From contig CM043965.1 in NCBI GenBank assembly GCA_014529385.2, positions 63,323,933 through 63,387,932 of the forward strand: a stretch of DNA of 64,000 nt, read 5' to 3'. The notes under the pieces are model-generated. The model worked only from the letters and a program-made list of their open reading frames with translations, was not told the DNA's origin and made no database searches. This DNA is from Adiantum capillus-veneris. Taxonomy: Eukaryota; Streptophyta; Polypodiopsida; Polypodiales; Pteridaceae. A program made the position numbers and the translations under genes. Positions 11,275-23,490 of this stretch are shown in pieces; positions within the stretch are counted from its first letter, which is position 1; each line of letters begins with the position of its first letter.

Positions 11275-12435
11275 CTAGAGACTTTGGTGGTCAGTTCGTA
11301 GGATAAATGGAGTCCCCAATAGGTAGTGCTTCCATGTGTCTAGGGCATGTAGAACAGCTAAAAGCTCTTTCTCATAAATGCCCAACACTCGTTTATCAAT
11401 ATTGAGCCTTCGGCTCTCATATGCTATGGCATGCCCTTCTTGAAGCAAAACTGCTCCAAGGCAATCACCACAAGCATCACATTGGACCTCAAATGGCTTT
11501 GAGAGATCCGGAAGCATGAGGACTGGTTGGGAAGTAAGATTCTCTTTGAGCTTTTCAAAAGCATTTTGCTCCTTAGCAGTCCATACAAACTTAATGTTCT
11601 TTTTAGTTAAGTCGTGTAGTGGTCCTGCTACTTGAGAGAATTTTGCTATGAAGCGTCTATAGTATGCGCACATACCAACAAAGCTTCTTAGCTCATGTAG
11701 ATTTCTTGGGTTAGGCCATGCTTTTATTACCTCTAACTTTGATGAATCCATTTGGATACCATCTTTAGAGATAATATGACCAAGGTATTGAATCTCTTGA
11801 AGGAAGAATTCGCTTTTCTTTTGGTTGAGAAAAAGCTTGTTCTCCCTCAATGCTTGAAAAATCACTTGGAGATGTTGCTTATGTTCCTCCAAAGACTTGG
11901 AGTAGATGATGATATCATCAAAGAACACTCCAGTGAATTTGTGGTATGGTCTAAAAATTTTCTCCATCAAACGATTGAACGTAGCTGGTGCATTAGTCAA
12001 GCCAAAAGGCATGACTAGATATTCATAAAGACCAAACATTGTGCAAAACGCGGTCTTTAAGATATCTTCATCCACTATCCTTATTTGATGATAGCCACTC
12101 TTAAGGTCAATCCTACTGAAGTAGGTAGAGCCTTGTAGCTTATCAAACAGATCTTCTACCCGAGATACGGGAAATCTATTTTTGATAGTGATATGGTTTA
12201 GTGCTCAATAGTCCACACACATACGGTATGTACCATCTTTCTTTTGTACTAGAAGGACTAGAGATCAAAAGGGACAGGAACTAGGCCTCACCATCCCTTT
12301 GTCTACCAGCTCTTGTACTCAGCCTCATGATCTCCTCTTGTTGAGCTTGTGAGACTCAATAAGGAGGCTTGTTAGGTGGTGAGCTTCCAGGAAGGAGCTC
12401 AATGTGATGGTCATCATCCCCTCGTTTTGGAGGTA
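11275..12435 (-). pseudogene. Reverse transcriptase-RNase H (Gypsy-1)
   Basis: The longest open part (11275-12075, 266 residues) has the gypsy RT core: [20 protein letters not shown], then the catalytic box VFFDDIIIYS (FFDD in place of the usual Y-D-D). The RNase H start follows with the acidic residues CDACGD, EKELLAV and RTDHQSL. Upstream (12076-12435) the same protein is readable but broken by stops within [14 protein letters not shown] and before SLVLLVQ. The gypsy reading resumes on the far side of Copia-1 at 17990. Confidence 0.9.
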
Positions 12436-12440
12436 AGTCC

Positions 12441-12632
12441 TGAAGGAGTACGAGCAGAAGTGTGATGCAAGAGAGAGTGTGAGAAGAAGAGCACGACGAT
12501 ATGGTGAACTCTCTCTACTGTCATGTGTAGAGCATAGTGAGTTCTTATTAGGTTTTTACAAAAGAATATGTGTACATACCTGGCGGCCCGCCCACTTACC
12601 TGGGAGACCACATCGGGCTTTATACCCCAACA
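12441..12632 (-). repeat. 3' LTR of Copia-1
   Basis: 192 bp, TG...CA, paired with 17798-17989. Confidence 0.97.
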
Positions 12633-12647
12633 ACCTCCCACTTAAAG
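12633..12647 (-). other. Polypurine tract of Copia-1
   Basis: The minus strand reads AAGTGGGAGGT directly before the 3' LTR. Confidence 0.8.
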
Positions 12648-12721
12648 TCCAATGTGGTACTTTAAGTGTGAGAGAAGCTACTATACAAGCTAATATACAA
12701 GAGATGTGAAGAAGTGATGTA

Positions 12722-13495
12722 CTACCCTACACCTAACTGCTTGCGAAAATGCGCAAAGCTCTCTGAGGGAAGTCCTTTTGTAAGTAGATCAACAGGATTT
12801 TCTGTGGTGTGAACTTTGACAAGCTGAATTTTCTTATCCTCGAGCATTTCCCTGATGAAATGATACTTCACATCCACATGCTTTGTCTTTGAGTGATAAA
12901 TTGGATTGCGAGCCAGTTGTATAGCACTCTGACTATCACAATATAACACGGGCATCTCTTCTTTGATTCCCAAATCTGTTACTAGTCGATTAAGCCAAAT
13001 TGATTCTTTGCATGCCTCTGATGCTGCAACATATTCAGCCTCTGTAGTAGACTGAGTAACACAATCTTGTAATCTAGAACGCCATGATACTGCTCCACCA
13101 GCCAATGTAAAGACATACCCTGACGTAGACCTTCGGTTGTCTAAGTCACCTGCATAATCTGAGTCTGTAAAACCCTTTACACTTAGCTCCTGACTCCCAT
13201 AGCATATACGCATACTCTTTGTAGCTTTCAGGTATCTCAATATTCCTTTCACTGCCTCCCAATGTTTCTTGCCTGGGTTTGACATGTATCGACTTACTAC
13301 TCCAACTGCAAATGCAATGTCTGGGCGAGTAGCAATCATTGCATACATCAAACTACCCACTACAGAAGCATATGGAATCTTATCCATTTCAGCCTGTTCT
13401 TCCTCAGACACAGGACAATCTTGTTTGCTAAGTTTCACATATGGTGGCAATGGAACACTCAATGCCTTTCCCTTCTCCATATTGAAACGTTGCAA
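12722..13495 (-). pseudogene. RT thumb and RNase H of Copia-1
   Basis: The 257-residue ORF covers the RT C-terminal part (PYASVVGSLMYAMIATRPDI) and a copia RNase H with its acidic set: GFTDSDYAGD, TEAEYVA and YCDSQSAIQLA. The end is the typical TENPVDLLTKGL segment. It is in a different frame from the RT above, because of a small indel near 13503. Confidence 0.92.
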
Positions 13496-13502
13496 AACCT
13501 TG

Positions 13503-13847
13503 TCAATACTTTGTTTGAGATAACCAAATCAACTTCTTTGATCTGTCTCTCTCAATGCGCATACCAAGTATATGACTTGCCTCACCCATGTCTTTCATGT
13601 CAAACGATTTTTCCATCTTTGACTTCAAAGCTGAAATTTCTTCCAAGTGCTTGCCAGCAATCAACATGTCATCCACATACAAAATAAGGATCAGCCAACT
13701 ACCATCCTTAGCCTTCTTTGTATATAGACAGTGATCGAACTCACTACGTTTGTAGCCTTGAGAAAGCATAAACTTGTGGAATTTATGGTACCATGCCCTC
13801 GGTGATTGTTTTAAGCCATAAAGACTCTTTAACAACTGGCATACCAA
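13503..13847 (-). pseudogene. RT palm segment of Copia-1
   Basis: The 114-residue segment holds LLKSLYGLKQSPRAWY and the catalytic YVDD in LILYVDDMLIAG. It ends prematurely after SQTKY at the frameshift near 13503 and is separated from upstream pol by a TAG at 13884-13886. Confidence 0.92.
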
Positions 13848-13883
13848 ATCTTCCTTGCCTTTCTCAACAAACCCTTCTGGCTG

Positions 13884-15581
13884 CTACATGTAAATTTCCA
13901 CATCTAAATCACCATGCAAGAACGCTGTCTTGACATCCATTTGGTGCAACACCAAATCTAATATGGCAACCAATGCAAGAAAGCATCTCAATGTAGTCAT
14001 CTTGACCACCGGAGAGAAGACTTCATCAAAGTCAATGCCTTGTTCTTGCTTAAAGCCCTTGGCAACAAGCCTTGCTTTGTACTTTGGCTGACTATCATGA
14101 GCGGTGATCTTATACCTGTAAACCCATTTACAAGGTAGATCCTTTTTGCCCTGTGGTAATCTAACTAGCTTCCATGTCTGGTTTTTATGTAGAGCTTTCA
14201 TCTCTGACTGCATGGCCAATTGCCAATTCCCGGAGTCCTTCATTTGCACTGCTTCCTTGTAACATGAAGGCTCATTGCAATCAGTCAACATGACATAGTT
14301 CATAGATGGAACAAACCTATCAGGATGTCGCATGACACATCCAAATCTACGAACAATAGGTGGCTCAGGCTCAGCCATAACCTGTGGTTCCACTCTATCC
14401 TGTCCTTGCTCCTCTTGAGCCCTGACATTTTGTCTTGCACGTGCAGGTCCATCTTCTTGGAAGACAACTCTTCTAATCTCCTCAACCCTCTCTGGTTTAG
14501 AATGATATTTGGATTCATTAAAGTGAACATCATTGCTGCGGACAACCTTTCTGGATTCGGGATCCCAAAGTCTGTACCCCATCTCACCAGAATTACCATA
14601 GCCTAGAAAGATGCACTTTCTACTCTTCGGCTCAAGTTTGTTCCTAAATTCCTTTGGAACGTGAGTATATGCCTCAGAGCCAAAGACTCTGAGATGCTTG
14701 TATGAGGGCATTTTGCCTGACCATACCATCTCTGGCACTGAATCCTTCTGCAAAACCTTGCTAGGAGATCTATTTACAAGATGAACAGCTGTTGATACAG
14801 CTTCAGCCCAAAACCCATTTGGCAGTTGTGCATTAGACAACATACTTCTGACCTTCTCTTGTATGGTCCTATTCATCCTCTCAGCAACACCATTTTGAGG
14901 AGGATTGTAAGGAGCAGTAAGTTCACGTTTTATACCTTTTGACTCACAAAAGTCCTGAAAGGCCTTTGAAACATACTCTCCACCATTGTCAGTGCGTAAG
15001 CATTTAAGCTTCTTGCCACTCTGATTCTCCACAAGTGTCACAAACGTTTTGAAAACACTTAACGCTTCATCCTTGTGCTTGAGTAAGTAAACCCATACTT
15101 TCCTCGAGTAATCATCTATAAATGTCATAAAGTAAGAAGCTCCCCCTAGAGATAGGTTAGGCATAAGTCCACACAAATCACTATGAACAAGTGCCAACTG
15201 TGTATCTCTTCTACTGCTTCTATGCTTATGTGGCTGCTGTGTTTGCTTACCATACAGACAATGTTCACAGAATTCAAAATCATTAAATGAAAAGCCAGGC
15301 AAATAACCAGAACGAGACAAGATTTCCATTCCCTTCTTGGACATATGTCCTAACCAGCTATGCCACAAAGAAACGTTCGGCTGCTCGGTTACATTGATTA
15401 CATTTTTAGAGACATTTGATACATAAATCATGTAAAGTCCTCCAGACTTTACTCCATGTGCTACTGTCATCGAACCCTTGGATATCTTCCACATGTTTTG
15501 TCCAAAAGTGGTGACGTAGCCAGCATCATCAAGTAAACCTGTGCTGATCAAGCTCTTTGTAATTGCGGGAACATGTCTCAC
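13884..15581 (-). pseudogene. Integrase and RT N-terminal part of Copia-1
   Basis: The 565-residue open stretch has a GAG-pre-integrase motif (LWHSWLGHMS, then CEHCLYGKQ), followed by the rve core with its three acidic residues in HSDLCG, RTDNGGEYVS and NGVAERMNRT. The RT fingers follow (LPCKWVYRYKI, KARLVAKGFKQ, HQMDVKTAFLHGDL). It is preceded by the TAG at 15585-15587, just after the protease, and ends at a TAG where a Glu codon is expected in EIYM-QPEGF. Confidence 0.93.
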
Positions 15582-15584
15582 ATT

Positions 15585-16700
15585 CTACAGCGTGAAAGAA
15601 GAGCCATTCTGAAACTTCAATTGAACATCTCCAACACCTAAGATCTCACATGTTTGCCCATTGCCTAGCCGAACATGATCTTTAGTGGTCACATAAGAGG
15701 TAAACCACTCCTTGTTTGGAGAGACATGAAGTGATGCCCCTGAGTCTATAATCCAGCCACTCAGTGCATTTCCATCAGATGCTGTAAGAAGAGCTGAGTC
15801 CATTGTATTCTTCAAGAAGTAGATGTCTCCTGACACTAGACTGTCATCCTCTGCAACAGTGTTTGTCACATTTATTTCTTGAATCTTCACTGAGGACTTG
15901 TTCTTCTCACCATGGTCTTCAGCTTTCTCTTTGCATTTTTCTACTTTCCATTCTCTGCAGTCTCTTTTCATGTGACCCTTCTTGCCACAATGGTAGCATT
16001 CTATGTCACTCTTGCCTTTAGCACTGCGGAACTTGCTACGAGACTGATTCCTCTTTCCACCTTTGTACTTTTCTTTGGTCCTTCCCCTGACAACTAAGGC
16101 TGTTCCTTTGCCTTTGTCCATTGTCTTTCTCTTGGTTTCTTCAGTAAGCAGACTTCCTTCTACACCTGCTATGTTCAAACCATCTGGAGGTGCAGAATTA
16201 CTCAAAGCTGTGCGAAAAGTGTCCCAACTTTCCGGCAATGTGATCAATAGGAACATAGCTCTAACAGGTTCATCAAACTTGACACCTTGAGCTGACAACT
16301 GACTGTAGATGGTGTTGAATTCATTCAAATGATGGGACATAGGTGTCCCTTGTTTCATCCTCAAGTCAACAAGATTCTTAAGCCAGTATACCTGTGAAGC
16401 TGCACTCTGCTTCTCATAAAGATCACTCAGCTTTGTCCATGCTTCATAAGCCGACATCTCGTCTCCTACATTGAAGTAAAATCTTTCTGCCAAAGTCAGC
16501 ATAATGGTAGAAAGTTCCAATTCATCCATTTCGCTCCATTCATCTTCGTCCATATCTTGTGGTTTTATCCCCTTGAGCTTTATAGGTTTTATATGCTTCT
16601 TTTGTACCAACACGTGCCAAATCTGCTTCTTCCACAATGGGAAATTGGTTCCATCCAGCTTCTTGATATTGTAAAGAGCAGTGTCCTGTGATCCAGCCAT
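15585..16700 (-). pseudogene. Gag-protease of Copia-1
   Basis: The 371-residue ORF opens MAGSQDTALYNIKKLDG, the usual copia gag start, so ATG at 16700 is chosen. Residues about 10-190 are the UBN2-type gag domain. The zinc knuckle is at 235-248 (C235, C238, H243, C248). The protease begins at WIIDSGASLH with D319-S-G. The ORF stops at a TAG just after FQNGSSFTL, inside the protease. This gag is intact up to that stop, the best preserved coding stretch of the element. Confidence 0.93.
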
Positions 16701-17783
16701 AGCTACGCTTCACAGTAGTTTACTTTCCTGGGAAAAATTCGGCAGGGTTTCCCTTGTAAATTGACCTCTGAACCAATATCAACCTGTCAAATGAACAAAG
16801 AAAGCTTCAGATTCTGCAGAAATTTTGGCAGAGTCTCCTTTGTATAATGGCTCTGGTGTACTCAAAAACAGACCAAAAAACAACTCAAAAAACACTGTCT
16901 CTCTGACACTGTAAGCTGCGGGTAAACCTGTCCTGCACCTGTACTGTCTCTCACTATCCTGTCCCTGTCCTGTAAGCATAGACTGCGACAATGCCTCAAC
17001 GGCAGTAAAGCAAAGATGCATTCCCAACTGTCTAACTCACAGTCAATACATCCTAGCTGCCTATCTAAGGGTGCTCGAGGGATCGCTCCAAGACCTGTAT
17101 CACCGAAAGGATCTCAACATTCGAGAATCCCCCAGCTCAATAAAACCTCACTCCACCCTCAACAAAGGCTGCAATAAATCTGACAATACATAGACTTCCC
17201 ACAAAATCATACATCCACAAATTTCCCACTATATGCTGTAACCGCTGCGGCGGTTGTTTGCTGGGTGACTCACATCCAGCAAACCCTCAACAGACATACA
17301 TCATCTCTGACAATACATCCCATGTGGAAGTACCTGCAATGTCAGGATAAAATATGGAATATCAAGCAGCAAACACAAGCTACCTGATGAACTAGTGGAT
17401 GTCGCCTACAGTCTGTGTGTAGATGTGCCCGTGTCGTATGTGACACGCCTCCAAGAACTGTGAGCTGTCCTTCAATGAGTAGACAACCACAAATCAACAC
17501 TCTGGGAGTGCCGATATCCTCACCACCTGCAGTCGTAGGCCGAAACCCCAAATTTGCAGATTCAGATCTGCACCCGCTGAGACCACGTAGTCGAAAATGG
17601 CCTGCGCAGAACTTTGTCGAAGCCGAGCGGTGACCGAGATGACCTCAGAATGAAATTCTGAGAACACCGAGTCCTTCGGGCTCACCCACAAGATTTGGGC
17701 CGTGTCTTCGCCTGTCGAATCTCACTCCAATCTGAGCAGGTGACTCTGGCTACCTACAAATGCTGCCCCGAGCCTCGATCTGA
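16701..17783 (-). other. 5' leader of Copia-1
   Basis: About 1.08 kb lies between PBS and gag ATG, unusually long next to 192-bp LTRs. Short ORFs have no known domain. I see nothing else in it. Confidence 0.7.
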
Positions 17784-17795
17784 GCTCTGATACCA
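17784..17795 (-). other. Primer-binding site of Copia-1
   Basis: The minus strand reads TGGTATCAGAGC, complementary to the 3' end of plant initiator tRNA-Met, two bases from the 5' LTR. Confidence 0.9.
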
Positions 17796-17797
17796 GT

Positions 17798-17989
17798 TGA
17801 AGGAGTACGAGCGAAAGTGTGACGCGAGAGAGAGTGCGAGAAGAAGAGCACGACGATATGGTGAACTCTCTCTACTGTCATGTGTACAGCATATTGAGTT
17901 CTTATTAGGTTTTTACAAAAGAATATGTGTACATACCTGGCGGCCTGTCCACTTACCTGGGAGACCACATTGGGCTTTATACCCCAACA
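17798..17989 (-). repeat. 5' LTR of Copia-1
   Basis: 192 bp, TG...CA, followed by TSD AGTCC. Confidence 0.97.
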
Positions 17990-20019
17990 AGTCCATAGGG
18001 ATATCATCGATGAACACATCTTGGAATCCTTTTAGAAAATTAGACAAGTCTAACTCTTCTTGATTCCTACCATTTACATTTGATGAAACATTAGTATCTT
18101 TTAGAGACTCTTTGACAAAAATCATGTACGCAGAAACTGAGCTCTTCATCGACTTATCAAAAGCAAGAGGATTTACAAGTGGAATAGTGCGACCACGCTC
18201 ACTAGCATCTATATACATGTTCTTTCCCCTGTAGGTGAAGTAGATTCTCCTTTCAGGGAACTTCATGTTGGCAGCCATGCGATCAAACCATGGTGCCCCT
18301 AGGATAACATCCTCATGTTGGAGAGGAGAGATGAAGAAGTCTTCTTTGTCGACATAGCTTTGGATATGAAGCCTCAACTTCCCAATCAAGGGAGTAACGG
18401 AGGCTTGTTGTCCCTTGAAAGCTGCATCAACCACTACTATATCTCCCATCTCAAAAGCTTGAATGTCCAACTTGGTGGCCAACTCCGTTGATATGAAGTT
18501 GAGAGTAGAGCCAGGGTCAAACAAGATGAAGGCATCATGCTCTCTTACCTTTCCCCAAGCATAGGAAAGTGATGATCCTTTGCAATGAGCATCCTCTTTT
18601 GGAGCTTCGATGGTGGAAGCCCTAGGAGTCTCATTGCGAGTATTCTTCTTGGGGCAAGAACGATAGCCATGTCCTTGCTCCCCACACTTGAAACACTTAT
18701 AGTCCTTGCGAAAAGCCTCGAGCTCTTCAGGAGAGAGTTTTTTTTTACCTTTGTAAACTCCCTTCTCCTTGGACCAATTGTTGTTGTTGTTGGAATTGAC
18801 TTGGGAAGTATTTTGAACATTGGTTTTCCCCTTTGCATCATTTTTGTCTTTGTTTTCCATGGGCTTGACATTACGTCTAGCCCCTTGATGGAAATTGATG
18901 CGTGAAGCAACTATGGTGTGATGGATTACTTCGCTAATAGTACCAGGCCGTTGAGAGTTGATGTATTCGTCCATCTCTTCAGGTAATCCCACACAGAATT
19001 GCTGCCTTTGCTCGGCAAAGTCTATCTTTTGAAAGACAGTAGCCTTGAGATGTAAATCCCAAAACTTGTCTACATATTTGTGGATAGACTCATGGGAGAG
19101 GAGCTTCAAGTTGCGCCATTCAGTAAGCACTTTGTCCTTTGCATCGCTTGCAAGGAATTGCTTCATGATGGAAACTCGTAGAGTTTTCCATGTCTTTGGG
19201 GCTTCACCATTTCTACGAAGGCTAGCCCACCATTGACGAGCTGATTTTTGGAAGTGCATAGCTACATGGCGTAGCTTGGAGGACTCTGTGAAGCCCTCAT
19301 CTCCAAAGGCCGCATCAAATTGCTGGATGAAGGCCAACACTTTGTCGGTAGCACCGAAGGTGCCATCATAGGTGAGAAAAGAGATACTCTTTCCTCCTTC
19401 CTTGAACTTCTTTAGCTTTTGTGACCTTCGCCATGCAAGAAATGATTTGCGATGTCCTCCCCTCTTGTATTCTCTAAGAGAATAGCCATAACTTTCGTCA
19501 AAAGAGGAGGAAGGTGAGGAAGAAGGAGAAGAGGGTGATCTCTTCCTAGCCCTTTTCTTCCTTTGTTTCCTCTCTTGCCTTTCAGAGTGATGAGGAGAAG
19601 GACTATGTGTTGATCTTTTCCTCTTGGGAGGAGTGGGTGATTGTCTAGACCGCCGTCTTCGTGGAGCCACATCTTCAGAGGAACTTAAACTTTCATTGCT
19701 TTCTTGCTCTTTGGATTCCTCCTCTCGAATGGGAGAGAGTCTTCTTTTGAGGGTCTCTTCAAGAGGCCTCCTAAGCTCTCTCTCCTCTTGGAGAGGAAGG
19801 GAAATTCCATAAGCACGAAGTTCTCCTCTTGGAGAGGAAGGCAAATTCCATAAGCACGAAGTTTTTGAGTAACTTCGGCTTGCAAAAAAAGGTTGCCCAT
19901 AGCTTGCTGCAACCTAGTGACGAGATAATTCACAAACATGGGAGCATCATCATTAGCACCTTCATGTGCAAAATCAAAGCTATCAATGTTCATTCTACTC
20001 TCTTGATTATTGTCAGCCA
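17990..20019 (-). pseudogene. Gag-protease of Gypsy-1
   Basis: The start is ATG at 20019 (MADNNQES), about 400 bp from the PBS. The reading shifts frame at the 41-bp duplication (19782-19863) and continues from 19844. In that lower frame, counting from MPSSPRGE: an Arg/Ser-rich stretch at 40-115, the gag core with ARQWWASLRRNG at about 202-213, a zinc knuckle at 384-397 (C384, C387, H392, C397), and a retropepsin-like site LFDPGSTLNF with D443, where DSG or DTG is usual. The ORF is cut by Copia-1 just after VFIDDIPMD and reads into its LTR. Confidence 0.9.
19782..19863. repeat. 41-bp tandem duplication in Gypsy-1 gag
   Basis: CTCCTCTTGGAGAGGAAGG begins at 19782 and again at 19823. Gypsy-2 has a single copy near 49970. 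As 41 is not a multiple of three, it breaks the gag frame. Confidence 0.9.
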
Positions 20020-20421
20020 TGTTAACAAAATTTATGTATGTACTTAGTGTATGCTTTGGCAATTCAAAACCTTAGTTGCCACTCCTCTTAGCCTTTGAAA
20101 ATCGACTCTTAAGTATCTACACCCACGGCTCAAAGTCGTTAATTATAGAGAGTAGAGGAGTAGGTCTAACATAGCAGAGTTGCCGAGGGCTAGCTCCTTT
20201 CGGACTTCTTATGGCTCAATAATGGTAAAGCTGTACGCAAGTCTAAAAAGACTCCATTATTAAGTCCAAGGCTCCTGAGGTGTGCACCATCCCCCACATA
20301 GTGGGCTCAACAAAACCGATAATAGATCCCAGTTCCACTTACCCTAATATAATTAACAACATCAACCATTTATAGGCTACTTAAGGACCTCTCTTCTTAA
20401 GCAAGAAAAGAGAAACCAAAG

Positions 20422-20433
20422 GCTCTGATACCA
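20422..20433 (-). other. Primer-binding site of Gypsy-1
   Basis: The minus strand reads TGGTATCAGAGC one base from the 5' LTR, matching initiator tRNA-Met. Confidence 0.9.
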
Positions 20434-20434
20434 A

Positions 20435-22024
20435 TGTAATGGAATTGGCCTATTTAACTGAGACTAGCGGAAATTAATGAGAGTACTTTTGAGAAATGAC
20501 TTTGTGAGCATAGCGGGTGAACATAGTTGAAGATAGCAACATAATCATACCAATTAGTTAACTTGGCATGAACAATACTTTTGCAAGAGAGAGAATTTAG
20601 AGAACCTGACAACAATTGAGGACCAGATTTATGTGGAGCCGGTCCCCCTCCAATAGGCATTTGTATTATGATTTCTCCCATTAAGAGAGACTTGTTACAA
20701 TACAATCTTTGTGTTCCTTGTGACCTAGGTGATGTAATGAAGATGGAAAGCTTCATGCATCACAAACATAACATAAACTTGAAGAAAGCTTTAACTATCC
20801 CAAGCCTCAGTCCTAAGACCTCAAACACCTTCGAAGGTGGAGAGAGCTAGCAGGGAATGAGGGTAGGGAAGAGGAAGAAGAAACATTTCGTAGGAGGAAG
20901 AATTAGTTCCTCTCTTATCATAACTCTTGTTGCTAGCATACATAATAGTATAGTAATGAAGAAGAAGGAGATGGCAAGCTTAAGCATTGAAGCATGGCTC
21001 TTGGTTGGATTTGCACTCCATATCCAAGAGTGTTGGTGTAGGCTCTCAACCTCTACTTACTTGGAGAAGGAGAGGGAGCTCTTGCACTTTGCATAGCACA
21101 CCATGAGAGTGTTTGTGAGTGTGTGTGGGTGAGTATACCCCCTAAGCAACCCCCTAGCTTTCTTGGGTCGACCCCCCCTTGTAGCTCATGCTTGAAGCTC
21201 ATTGGACCCCTCCAGGCCTAGCCAATCACAAGCAGCAAGGGTAGCCTTGAGACAAGTGTCCCCCTTTCCCCCTTTGAGAGAGAGGGCTAAATAAATGCTA
21301 AATCATTTAATTAAATCTCCTAAATTATTATTGGAGCCCTTGGGTGTCCAACCAATAGGCTTCAGGCACACCATGAGGGCAACATGAGGAGGAACTTGAC
21401 AAGTGTCCCTCTTGCTTTCTTTGTACCATGCATGCCTTGTGTGAGTGTGTGGGTGTTCTCTCTCATCCCCCCTCATGTAGGGCTCGCCCCCTCCTTGTAG
21501 GGATTGAATATTTGACTTCTTGACACCTCAAGCCCCTCATACGTAGGCCCAATTCCCACCACAAGCTTGGCTGTTAAGCACTTTAAGCTTGGGCTAGGTT
21601 CTCACCTTAAGTGCAACCCTAGCATCTCAAGCATGTGAAGTACCTCAAGCATCTCAATCATTAAGCACCTCAAGCACCTTAGTCATCAAGTATGACAAGC
21701 ATGAGAAGCATCTCGAGCTGGGTCAGGTTTCTGCGCCTCAAGCTCAGCCCTAGCTTACCTAAGGTCAAAGGACTTTTACACACATTATTGGAGGTCTTCA
21801 ATGAAGCTAACCCTAAGGTCTTATGCTCCATTGGTTAGCCTTGCTCTTTGATAGACCATCTCTCATTTGGGCCCCTTTACCATTGGCCCCGTGTTGAGAT
21901 AGATCTATAAGCACATGTCTATATCTTAACACTTGTTTCCGATTATTCTCCCACATTAAGTGATCAATTTAATATGAGAAAATCATTTGGGTTGGTTAGA
22001 TATTAGATATTAGATTTTATGACA
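20435..22024 (-). repeat. 5' LTR of Gypsy-1
   Basis: 1590 bp, TG...CA, highly similar to 7687-9291 by eye, followed by TSD TTTCC. Indels lie mostly in the CAAGCACCTC minisatellite and near AGCAAGGGTAGCC. Confidence 0.95.
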
Positions 22025-22039
22025 TTTCCCCTTGCACCT

Positions 22040-23490
22040 TGCATGGGGCAGGCCTCCGAGCAGAGCGCTCCCTCGCAACTATTGTTTTTTTTAAAAAAAA
22101 AACCCAAAGAGAGCAGACTTGTATTAGAGAGACTTTGAAAAAATTACATCCATGGACCCCAAGAGGGGCGAGGGAACATACAAGAGGTTATAGAGTAGGA
22201 GCCAAAAAAAAAAAAAAAAAGGGTAACGACCATTACACTAGTAACCCAGTATTCGGTGCTCAATTTTGAGCATCCGCTCGTGAGCTTGTCGCAGCAGATT
22301 ATGAATCCTGTTAGCTTTCCTTCTACCTCCTCAGTCCTCTGTTGCAGCGTCCTCCTTGGGTGAGTTGCCTTCGTCCAACTCTTCAATAGTGCTTTATAGT
22401 TGGCCTTGCAATTTTCAAACACTTTGCGTTGAGCATGGTAGATCCTGGACTGGTCCAAACTTAGCTGGAGTATCTGCAAATTGAAGTCAATAAAAAACAT
22501 TCTAAGACTTTTAGTCTGGTAAGACTCCTCAAACACCATTGCACACCTCTCTTTACACATGATCCAAATGAACTCATAACGGATTTTGGCCCAATATGAC
22601 GAAATGATTTTAACCGAGTCTTCCAAGAGCCACTATTTGGTAGAGGGCCAAAACCCTAAAACTTCTGCCAGTGGGGTCAAGATCCTAATAGAGGATCTAC
22701 AATTGAGGAAGATATGAGGGAGTTATTCTTCTGTATTTACGCATCGAGAGCATAGTCCAGAACCCTGACCACAATCTCTACATTTACTCATGTCCAGATT
22801 GCTTTTTGTAGAATCAACCAAAGCAGCAAAGATTTTTTAGGAGGGATGTTTGCAGACCATATACATTTGAATTAAGAGCACCACTTGTTTCTATCCCAAT
22901 TCTGGCTCCACTTTCTATTCAGAGTGACATGAAGGGGTGGGTCAATGTATTTAGGCGGAGGGATGGGGGATGATAGGAGAATCCTCCTCTCCATCCAAAC
23001 ACCTTAGCCGTGGGGGGTTCTGAGATTGAGAGCATCCAGAGCTGGTCTACTGCCAGTCAATGCATCCTCGTGAGTAATAAATCTATCTCCCAAGGTTGAA
23101 GTCTGAATTTCCTGATCAGCTCCGAGTAACAGAGCCATTATGTTCTTGTTTATTCCAAATGTTTCCCAAAATTCTGGCTCCTTTTCTGTGAATCCTTTTT
23201 GCTGTCCTGAACTGTCTGGCTTGAATAGGGGGGTAAAGTTTCAGGGAAAACGAGATGGTGTCATAATGGAGGATTTGATGAACCTGATGGTTGTCCCATT
23301 TTGGACAAATCTGCGATCTGAACTTATTCCAAGCACCCCACAATGATTTCATCAAATCAGATCCCTTGGGGGTGATGTTCATATGACCAAAAACATTTGT
23401 GACCCATGGCAGTTGTTGCCAAGTCTTGTCTACCTCTAACGCGAAGGAGTTACATTTCCTAAACAACAAACAAGCTAAGTGCAATTTGAT
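22040..23490 (-). pseudogene. LINE ORF2 C-terminal region (L1-type), decayed
   Basis: Minus-strand reading across several frames gives the C-terminal part of a plant LINE ORF2. 23484-23116 resembles the segment after RT. Near 22800-22900 an NIPPK..F..LV pattern precedes the zf-RVT zinc motif (CSRCVNTEE, a stop, then LPHIFLNC) at about 22700-22770. The tail (22626-22144) resembles the LINE end with WAKIRYEFIWIMC. A/T runs at 22085-22102 and 22204-22219 may be degenerate poly(A). Stops and frameshifts are frequent, and no RT or endonuclease domain remains here. Confidence 0.65.

Larger units (their letters stand above)
12441..17989 (-). mobile_element. Copia-1: complete, degenerate copia retrotransposon nested in Gypsy-1
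   Basis: The element is 5549 bp with 192-bp LTRs (TGAAGGAGTA...CCCCAACA). A perfect TSD, AGTCC, lies at 12436-12440 and 17990-17994. Excising it restores the Gypsy-1 reading seen uninterrupted in Gypsy-2 near 45950. The LTRs differ at about 10 of 192 positions by eye, mostly C/T and G/A. The order gag, protease, integrase, RT, RNase H is copia. Two in-frame TAGs and one frameshift break pol. Confidence 0.97.
7687..22024 (-). mobile_element. Gypsy-1: complete but decayed chromodomain-type gypsy retrotransposon
   Basis: Two LTRs (7687-9291 and 20435-22024) start TGTAATGGAA and end TTTTATGACA. A perfect 5-bp TSD, TTTCC, lies at 7682-7686 and 22025-22029. The PBS (TGGTATCAGAGC) adjoins the right LTR and a polypurine tract adjoins the left LTR, so the element reads on the minus strand. 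The order gag, zinc knuckle, protease, RT, RNase H, integrase is that of Ty3/gypsy, and a chromodomain-like tail ends pol. Copia-1 is inserted between protease and RT. Stops in RT, RNase H and integrase, plus a 41-bp duplication in gag, make it non-autonomous. Confidence 0.95.

Noticed and set aside
17784-17795. tRNA gene at the TGGTATCAGAGC sites
   Set aside because: Only the last 12 bases of the tRNA are matched, always beside an LTR; these are primer-binding sites.
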